Origin: CAG-841 sp963614875
Lineage (GTDB): Bacteria; Bacillota; Clostridia; Oscillospirales; CAG-272
Length of the DNA: 64,000 nt
Reading direction: 5' to 3'
Assembly (NCBI GenBank): GCA_963614875.1
Contig: CAVEFC010000001.1
Location: forward strand, 1 to 64,000
Under the pieces are notes generated by a model, which was not told the origin of the DNA, did not search any database, and worked only from the letters and a program-made list of their open reading frames with translations. Of the stretch, positions 58,801 to 64,000 are shown in pieces. Position numbers and translations under genes: made by a program. The number at the start of each line of letters is the position of its first letter. Position 1 is the stretch's first letter.

Positions 58801-60396
58801 ATGTATTCGGAAAAATTTCAGAAATCGCTTGCTGCCGTAGAAGCGGCAAGAGAAGCAAACATAGCGTATGAACCCGCCCGTATGACCGCAAAGGAAAAGG
58901 ATGATCTGCTTGCGGCATATCATCCCGACTATAAAAAAAGCGAGTTTGCAACGCTTAAAATCGGAGCAAACAAGGGCGAAGAAGTTCCCCACGAGCTTTG
59001 CGAAATGCTTCAGGCTCACAGTCGCATTTCAGCCTCCGACGTTGACCTTTCGGACGTAACGTATGATGTTGACGTTCTTATAATCGGCGGCGGCGGCGCA
59101 GGCGCTTCCGCGGCTATCGAAGCCGATAACGTCGGCGCAAAGACGATGATCGTTACAAAGCTGCGCATAGGCGACGCAAACACAATGATGGCTGAGGGCG
59201 GAATTCAGGCGGCTGACAAGCCCGGCGATTCGCCTGCCATACATTTTCTTGACGCTTTCGGCGGCGGTCACTTTGCCGCCAAAAGAGAGCTTCTCGAAAA
59301 GCTCGTCTGCGACGCTCCCGAAGCTATTCAGTGGCTCAACAATCTCGGAGTGGAGTTTGACAAGGCTCCCGACGGCACAATGATAACGACTCACGGCGGC
59401 GGTACGTCGCGCAAGCGTATGCACGCCGCAAAGGACTATTCCGGCGCGGAAATAATGAGAACGCTTCGCGACGAGGTGCTCAACCGCGGAATACCCGTTG
59501 TTGACTTCACCTCGGCAATCGAGCTTATCCTCGATGAAAACGGCAAAGCGGCAGGCGCGGTTCTTATGAATATGGAAACAAAAGAGCTTATGGTAGCTCG
59601 CGCAAAAACCGTTATAATCGCAACGGGCGGCGCGGGACGTATGCACTATCAGGGCTTCCCCACGTCAAACCATTACGGCGCGACGGCGGACGGTCTTGTC
59701 CTCGGTTACAGAGTCGGCGCAAAGCTTCTATATGCCGATACGCTTCAGTATCACCCGACGGGCGCGGCGTTCCCTCAGCAGATTTTTGGTGCGCTTGTGA
59801 CGGAAAAGGTTCGTTCTCTCGGCGCAAAGCTCATAAACCGCGACGGCAATGTCTTTATGCATCCGCTTGAAACGCGCGACGTTGCGGCGGCTTCGATAAT
59901 AAGAGAATGCTCCGACCGCGACGAAGGCATTGACACCGGCAACGGCAAAGCCGTATGGCTCGATACGCCGATGATCGAAAAAATCGGCGGCGAGGGTACG
60001 ATCGAACGCAGAATCCCCGCGATGATGCGTATGTTCGGAAGCTACGGCATCGACATAAGAAAAGAGCCTATTCTCGTTTATCCGACGCTCCATTATCAGA
60101 ACGGCGGACTTGACATTGACGTAAGCGGTATGACGACGAACGTCGAAAACCTCTTCGTCGCGGGCGAGGCTGTCGGCGGAATTCACGGCAGGAATCGTCT
60201 GATGGGCAATTCTCTGCTCGATATAATCGTTTTCGGAAGAAGTGCCGGAAAGAACGCTGCCGAAAAATCAAAGAACGTAAAGGTCGGCGCGCTCACGCTT
60301 GACCATATCGCAAAATTCGACGCGGAGCGCGAGGCGGCAGGCATCGTCACGGACGCTGTTTCACCCAAGCTTCTGCCCGATTACAGAAGAAAATAA
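58801..60396 (+). CDS. frdA: Fumarate reductase flavoprotein subunit, non-covalent-FAD type
   Basis: A 531-residue flavoprotein. The FAD motif is IIGGGGAGASAAIEA (94-108). Active-site residues of fumarate reductases are present: H318 (QYHPTG), R338 (VTEKVRSLG), H431 (PTLHYQNGG) and the HGRNRLMGNSLLD motif. At the position of the histidine that covalently binds FAD in SdhA/FrdA, the sequence is ANTMMAEGG (N127), as in soluble relatives such as L-aspartate oxidase. An N-terminal extension of about 85 residues precedes the Rossmann motif. The start is ATG 58801 behind AAGGAGG. No FrdC/FrdD membrane anchor gene follows. I infer a soluble enzyme receiving electrons through FrdB. Confidence 0.88.
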   Translation: MYSEKFQKSLAAVEAAREANIAYEPARMTAKEKDDLLAAYHPDYKKSEFATLKIGANKGEEVPHELCEMLQAHSRISASDVDLSDVTYDVDVLIIGGGGAGASAAIEADNVGAKTMIVTKLRIGDANTMMAEGGIQAADKPGDSPAIHFLDAFGGGHFAAKRELLEKLVCDAPEAIQWLNNLGVEFDKAPDGTMITTHGGGTSRKRMHAAKDYSGAEIMRTLRDEVLNRGIPVVDFTSAIELILDENGKAAGAVLMNMETKELMVARAKTVIIATGGAGRMHYQGFPTSNHYGATADGLVLGYRVGAKLLYADTLQYHPTGAAFPQQIFGALVTEKVRSLGAKLINRDGNVFMHPLETRDVAAASIIRECSDRDEGIDTGNGKAVWLDTPMIEKIGGEGTIERRIPAMMRMFGSYGIDIRKEPILVYPTLHYQNGGLDIDVSGMTTNVENLFVAGEAVGGIHGRNRLMGNSLLDIIVFGRSAGKNAAEKSKNVKVGALTLDHIAKFDAEREAAGIVTDAVSPKLLPDYRRK

Positions 60397-60420
60397 TTTA
60401 AGAAAGACGGTTAACTCAAA

Positions 60421-60741
60421 ATGAATATTACCGATTTGCTCGAAGCTTTAACTATATTCTGCTTTGGTCTTTCATGGCCGATATCAATAAGAAAATCGCT
60501 TGTTTCACGCACCGCAAAGGGCAAGAGCCTTTTCTTTGAGGTGTTCCTTCTCATAGGCTACGCCTGCGGAATCGCAAGAAAAATAATACAGACAGTTGAC
60601 GGAAGCTCAGGTTTCCTCTTCTGGCTCAGCTTTTTCTTCTATGTGCTCAACTTTATTGAAATTTCAATCGACGTTGCGCTCTATTTCAGAAACAAAAAGC
60701 TTGACGAACAAGCCGATCGCCTTGCGGCAGAAAACAAATAA
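60421..60741 (+). CDS. Small PQ-loop/SemiSWEET-like membrane protein
   Basis: A 106-residue protein with three hydrophobic segments (about 3-24, 39-56 and 66-90). The N-terminal FGLSWPISIRKSLVSRTAKGKSLFF resembles the PQ-loop of SemiSWEET-type transporters, which form dimers. It contains no histidine, so it cannot be a heme-b anchor for fumarate reductase. It starts at ATG 60421 with only a weak Shine-Dalgarno site, 24 bp after frdA, and ends at a terminator, making it the last gene of the operon. It could transport a dicarboxylate or other small molecule, but that is speculation. Confidence 0.7.
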   Translation: MNITDLLEALTIFCFGLSWPISIRKSLVSRTAKGKSLFFEVFLLIGYACGIARKIIQTVDGSSGFLFWLSFFFYVLNFIEISIDVALYFRNKKLDEQADRLAAENK

Positions 60742-60751
60742 AACAAAAGAC

Positions 60752-60791
60752 AAAAAAGCTCCGGCAGTGTTCACGCTGCCGGAGCTTTTGG
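60752..60791. terminator. Bidirectional intrinsic terminator ending the frd operon
   Basis: AAAAGCTCCGGCAG and CTGCCGGAGCTTTT form a 14-bp stem around TGTTCACG, between convergent genes. Confidence 0.9.
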
Positions 60792-60812
60792 TTTATCTAT
60801 AAAAATCGTATT

Positions 60813-61484
60813 TTATGCTGTCTTTTTCTTCCTGAAAATACCCTTGTAAATTATCGCCCACCAGATGAATCCGAGAGGAATCGCAACGAAAATATCAAGT
60901 ACGGAATGCTGCTTTACGAACACCGTCGATATACATATAAACACGCCCAATATTATCGAAAGCGCGACAAGCCACCTGCGGTTTTTAAGCGATTTGCAGT
61001 CAAGCACGGCGAAATCTATCGCCATCGCGCCGAAAACGTGCGCGCTCGGCAAGACGTTTGTATATGTATCGGCTGTATATATACGCTTCATCATAAAGCA
61101 GAAAATATTTTCTTCACCCGTTATATCGGGGCGCATATCCTGATAATTGGGGAATACCGCGCAGATTATTATCATTGTAAAAAAGGTTGCGCCTATGTAT
61201 ATCATATATTTTTTGAAGCCCTCGGCGTCGCGGAACATAAGATATATGCCTATTGCGGCAAGCGCGGGATACCAGAGATAATAAGCTATCGCAAAATATT
61301 CGCAGAAAGGTATCATATCGTCAAGCGGTATATGCGAAAGAAACATTTTGTCCGCGGGAAAATCGTTTGAAATTATTTTTTCAAGGACAAAAAAGGCTAT
61401 AAGATAAGCCGGAAAAATAAGAGCATACCAAAGATGCTTATAATATTTGTTTTTTATGGGATGCGAATTTATTTCATCTGTCAT
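60813..61484 (-). CDS. PAP2-superfamily membrane phosphatase-like protein
   Basis: A 223-residue integral membrane protein with about six helices. PAP2 motifs are recognisable: LPSAHVFGAMAID (motif 2, PSxH) and FVKQHSVLDIFVAIPLG (motif 3, HxxxD). Motif 1 (KxxxxxxRP) appears only as a degenerate MRPDITG segment, so activity is uncertain. Relatives dephosphorylate lipids such as undecaprenyl diphosphate or phosphatidic acid, or act as inositolphosphotransferases. The start is ATG 61484 behind AAGGAGG. It is monocistronic, convergent with the frd operon. Confidence 0.82.
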   Translation of the reverse strand: MTDEINSHPIKNKYYKHLWYALIFPAYLIAFFVLEKIISNDFPADKMFLSHIPLDDMIPFCEYFAIAYYLWYPALAAIGIYLMFRDAEGFKKYMIYIGATFFTMIIICAVFPNYQDMRPDITGEENIFCFMMKRIYTADTYTNVLPSAHVFGAMAIDFAVLDCKSLKNRRWLVALSIILGVFICISTVFVKQHSVLDIFVAIPLGFIWWAIIYKGIFRKKKTA

Positions 61485-61565
61485 AATCTGCCTCCTTGAT
61501 TTACTGCGTTATAAGGATATCATATTTTACGGTACAATGTCAATAGACGATTTTTTTATTTTGTA

Positions 61566-61594
61566 TTGTAAAACAGCAAAATTTATGATATCAT
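61566..61594 (+). promoter_or_regulatory. Promoter of the beta-CASP gene
   Basis: TTGTAA (61566-61571) and TATCAT (61589-61594) are 17 bp apart, 26 bp before the start codon. It is a moderate match. Confidence 0.5.
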
Positions 61595-61619
61595 AATATT
61601 GAAAGGAAGGTGAAAACCG

Positions 61620-63251
61620 TTGAAAATCACATTTATAGGCGCGGCGCACGAAGTTACAGGCTCCTGCACGCTTGTTGAGGTTGCGGGAAAAAAGTTTCTT
61701 GTGGACTGCGGTATGGAGCAAGGTCCCGATATGTATGAAAACCGCGAGCTTACCGTCGCCCCCGCCGATATCGACTTTGTGTTTCTTACTCACGCTCATA
61801 TAGACCACTCTGGCAAGCTTCCGCTCCTTGTAAAGAACGGCTTTCACGGAAAAATATATTCAACCGACGCAACGCGCAGGCTCTGCTCCGTAATGCTTTC
61901 GGATTCAGCTCACATTCAGATGTCGGAGGCGGAATGGAAAAACCGTCGTGCCGTGCGCTCGGGCGGCGCTGCATACGAGCCGCTTTATACGCAGAAGGAC
62001 GTAGATTCCACAATGGCTCTGTTTGAATCGTTCGGATACGGAATGGAATTTTTCATTGCCAACGGAATAGTGGCAAGCTTTTTCGATTCTGGTCATCTTC
62101 TCGGCTCGGCGTCGATAAAATTTCACCTTACGGAAGGCAAGCGCGAATGTACCGCCATTTTTTCCGGAGATATCGGAAACTCGGAAAGACCGCTTCTCCG
62201 CGATCCGCAGATGCCCGACGAAGCCGACGTCGTTATAATAGAATCCACCTACGGCGACAGAATTCACGACAAGAAACGTCCCGACTACGAACAGAAGCTT
62301 GTCCGCCTGATAGACGAAACCTTTGAAAAAGGCGGCAATCTTGTCATTCCGTCGTTTGCCGTCGGCAGAACGCAGGAGCTTTTATATATGCTCCGCAATA
62401 TAAAAGAGCTCAAAGCCGTAAATTACGATTTTCCCGTGTATCTTGACAGCCCGCTCGCTATAGAAGCCACAAAAATATACGCTTCGCCCGATATGCAGGA
62501 ATATTACGACGACGAAACCCTCGCTCTTCTCAGCAAGGATATAAACCCCATAACATTTGAAGGTCTTCACCTGAGCGTGACGACGGAGGATTCAAAAGCC
62601 ATAAATTCCGATCCCGCTCCGAAGATAATAATCGCGTCGTCCGGAATGTGCGAAGCCGGCAGAATACGTCACCACCTCAAATATAATCTGTGGCGTCCCG
62701 AATGTACCGTGCTTTTCATAGGCTATCAGGTTGAAGGCACGCTCGGACGCAGGCTTCTTGACGGAGAAAAATTCGTAAACCTTTTCGGCGAGGATGTAAA
62801 GGTCGCGGCAAAGATTGACAGGCTTGACGGCATCTCCGCCCACGCCGACAAGGACGGACTTCTTGCGTGGCTCGGCGCAATGGAAAAACGTCCGCGCCGC
62901 GTCTATGTAAATCACGGCGACGACACAGCCTGCGAGGTGCTTTCAAAAGCGATAAACGCAAAGCTGCTTATAAATTCGCTTGCGCCCTACAGCGGCGGCA
63001 CATACGACCTTATAACCGACGTATGCTCCGATCCCGGAAATATGCGTAAGCTCGCAAAACGTCAGTCGCCGAAGGGCAAGAGCAATGCCTCTGTGGCTTG
63101 GACAAAGCTTTTCGCCGCCGGAGTCAGACTCTCCTCGATAATCGAAAAAATGCGCGGCAAGAAGAGCAAGGATATAGCCAAGCTTGCAGGTCAGATAAAC
63201 TCTCTTTGCGGAAAATGGGAAAAAACCGTGAAAACACGCAAAAAGAAATGA
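61620..63251 (+). CDS. Beta-CASP metallo-beta-lactamase-fold ribonuclease-like protein
   Basis: A 543-residue metallo-hydrolase. The zinc site is THAHIDHSGKLP with further ligands in DSGHLLGSASI and FSGDIGNSERPLL. The beta-CASP domain (about 205-410) includes ESTYGDRIHD, VIPSFAVGRTQELLYML and SSGMCEAGRIRHHL. The RMMBL segment has ISAHADKDGLL. This matches the Ysh1/CPSF73-like bacterial exonucleases often annotated as MBL-fold hydrolases, distinct from RNase J (which is longer N-terminally and has other motifs). The start is TTG 61620 behind GAAAGGAAGG. The C-terminal ~100 residues are basic and helical, a possible RNA-binding tail. It is monocistronic. Confidence 0.9.
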   Translation: MKITFIGAAHEVTGSCTLVEVAGKKFLVDCGMEQGPDMYENRELTVAPADIDFVFLTHAHIDHSGKLPLLVKNGFHGKIYSTDATRRLCSVMLSDSAHIQMSEAEWKNRRAVRSGGAAYEPLYTQKDVDSTMALFESFGYGMEFFIANGIVASFFDSGHLLGSASIKFHLTEGKRECTAIFSGDIGNSERPLLRDPQMPDEADVVIIESTYGDRIHDKKRPDYEQKLVRLIDETFEKGGNLVIPSFAVGRTQELLYMLRNIKELKAVNYDFPVYLDSPLAIEATKIYASPDMQEYYDDETLALLSKDINPITFEGLHLSVTTEDSKAINSDPAPKIIIASSGMCEAGRIRHHLKYNLWRPECTVLFIGYQVEGTLGRRLLDGEKFVNLFGEDVKVAAKIDRLDGISAHADKDGLLAWLGAMEKRPRRVYVNHGDDTACEVLSKAINAKLLINSLAPYSGGTYDLITDVCSDPGNMRKLAKRQSPKGKSNASVAWTKLFAAGVRLSSIIEKMRGKKSKDIAKLAGQINSLCGKWEKTVKTRKKK

Positions 63252-63261
63252 AAGCATAAGA

Positions 63262-63288
63262 AAATCCCGCAAAAATGCGGGATTTTCG
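63262..63288 (+). terminator. Intrinsic terminator after the beta-CASP gene
   Basis: AAAATCCCGCA pairs with TGCGGGATTTT around an AAAA loop. Confidence 0.85.
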
Positions 63289-63311
63289 GCTTATTTGCAA
63301 TCACATTCCTA

Positions 63312-63341
63312 TTGACAGCGTATATATATATATGGTATAAT
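63312..63341 (+). promoter_or_regulatory. Promoter of the CorC/HlyC-type gene
   Basis: TTGACA (63312-63317) and TATAAT (63336-63341) are separated by 18 bp. Transcription would begin near 63349, leaving a leader of about 190 nt. Confidence 0.8.
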
Positions 63342-63348
63342 ACGTTTA

Positions 63349-63485
63349 ATTACAGTAGTTGAAAGGATTTTTCAAGTGGAAAGCAGTACGGGCGACAGTC
63401 CTTACCGAAGTACATATTCGGAATACAGATAATACCGGCATAACCCGCTCATTTTTTGAGGCTGACGGGCTATGCTTTTTTGCGT
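63349..63485 (+). promoter_or_regulatory. Structured leader with terminator upstream of the CorC/HlyC-type gene (candidate riboswitch)
   Basis: The leader contains short paired elements TTGAA/TTCAA (63359-63375) and CCGAA/TTCGG (near 63404-63422), and GTACG...GTAC. It ends in a strong terminator: GCATAACCCG... (63438 on) pairs with ...CGGGCTATGC (63466-63475) followed by TTTTTT. The coding region starts 52 bases later. Terminators in leaders of metal-ion transport genes usually mark ligand-controlled termination. I could not match it to a named class. Confidence 0.5.
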
Positions 63486-63537
63486 TTTGCTTGAAATTCA
63501 TATAATAATTTTATTTTTCCGGAGGAAAACATTTCTT

Positions 63538-64000
63538 ATGGCAGACCCTTACCCCTTATCTGATCTGATAACACCTGCAGCTCTCGACGCCGCGACGACG
63601 GTCGCAACGGACGGAAGCGCAAACACACTTATTTTACAGATACTTTTTCAGGTATTTCTTATATTCCTGAACGCCGTATTTGCCTGCGCCGAAATCGCGG
63701 TGATTTCGATGAACGGCACAAAGCTCGATCAGCTTGTGGCAAAAGGCAATAAAAAAGCAAAGAAGCTTTCAAAGCTTACAAATCAACCCGCAAAGTTCCT
63801 TTCCACAATTCAGGTGGCAATAACCCTTGCCGGCTTTCTCGGAAGCGCTTTCGCGGCAGATAACTTTGCACATTATATAGTAAAATGGCTCTACAAGCCG
63901 GACGGTCATTTTTCGGAAAGCTTTATAAATTCCGTATCGGTTATAGTGGTAACGCTTATACTTTCATATTTCACGCTCATTTTCGGCGAGCTTGTTCCGA
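63538..64000 (+). CDS. CorC/HlyC-family (DUF21) membrane transporter, cut by the window end
   Basis: The first 154 residues are present; the gene continues past 64000. The N-terminal DUF21 domain is clear: membrane segment LILQILFQVFLIFLNAVFACAEIAVISMNGTKLDQLV, then KLTNQPAKFLSTIQVAITLAGFLGSAFAA, and LSYFTLIFGELVP. Full members add CBS domains and a CorC/HlyC domain and are linked to magnesium or other divalent-ion efflux. The start is ATG 63538 behind GGAGGAAAAC. The leader upstream suggests transcriptional control by attenuation. The C-terminal half cannot be checked here. Confidence 0.9.
   Translation, partial: MADPYPLSDLITPAALDAATTVATDGSANTLILQILFQVFLIFLNAVFACAEIAVISMNGTKLDQLVAKGNKKAKKLSKLTNQPAKFLSTIQVAITLAGFLGSAFAADNFAHYIVKWLYKPDGHFSESFINSVSVIVVTLILSYFTLIFGELVP

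Noticed and set aside
60421..60741. FrdC/FrdD-type membrane anchor
   Set aside because: It has no histidine for heme and resembles PQ-loop proteins instead.

Overview
The window looks like the chromosome of a spore-forming, strictly anaerobic member of the Clostridia, probably a gut Oscillospirales- or Christensenellales-like lineage (the rank below class is a guess from gene content). Support comes from spoIIE and spoIVB, a SpoIID-like spore protein, zinc-type L33, an iron-sulfur L-serine dehydratase, a Hdr/Flx electron-bifurcation module, radical-SAM proteins, canonical sigma-A promoters (TTGACA, 17 bp, TATAAT) and strong Shine-Dalgarno sites. I see no rRNA, tRNA, CRISPR array, insertion sequence or prophage. 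Genes are dense, in operons of 2 to 12.

Layout. 1-6.9 kb: a small membrane protein, then a DeoR-type regulator followed by a 2-oxo-acid dehydrogenase complex (E2, E3, and an E1 whose alpha and beta halves are fused). 6.9-10.5 kb (minus): a SpoIID/peptidoglycan-binding trio and a membrane-anchored surface protein with a small partner. 10.6-12.7 kb: phosphoglycerate mutase and a DUF1934 protein. 12.8-15.6 kb: an attenuator-like leader and rpmG-secE-nusG-rplK-rplA, where SecE carries a signal-peptide-like N-terminus and a Thr/acidic loop. 15.7-16.0 kb: tandem 74-bp non-coding repeats, with a related copy at 26.7 kb. 16.1-19.8 kb: spoIVB and spoIIE. 19.9-24.5 kb: a structured leader and potABCD. 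24.5-26.7 kb: a TrpR-like regulator, an EamA-type membrane protein and serine dehydratase. 26.8-36.3 kb (minus): a QueG-like protein, an unknown membrane protein, AddB, a radical-SAM pair, a methyltransferase, Hsp33 and a repeat lipoprotein. 36.3-41.8 kb: a divergent type II topoisomerase pair, a degenerate response regulator and tadA. 41.8-49.1 kb: a YerB-like lipoprotein, a GH94 phosphorylase, an M23 peptidase and an ABC exporter.

49.2-60.7 kb is the most notable part. One apparently uninterrupted 12-gene operon runs malate dehydrogenase (LDH fold with the MDH specificity arginine), fumarase, hdrB-hdrC-hdrA, flxD-flxC-flxB-flxA, fumarate reductase frdB-frdA, and a small membrane protein. 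It lacks any heme-b membrane anchor, and FrdA lacks the usual flavin-linking histidine. I infer a soluble NADH-dependent complex that reduces fumarate while bifurcating electrons to ferredoxin, fed by malate dehydrogenase and fumarase: the reductive branch to succinate in one transcription unit.

The window closes with a PAP2 phosphatase-like protein, a beta-CASP metallo-hydrolase, and a CorC/HlyC-type transporter gene that is cut by the window edge and preceded by another terminator-containing leader.
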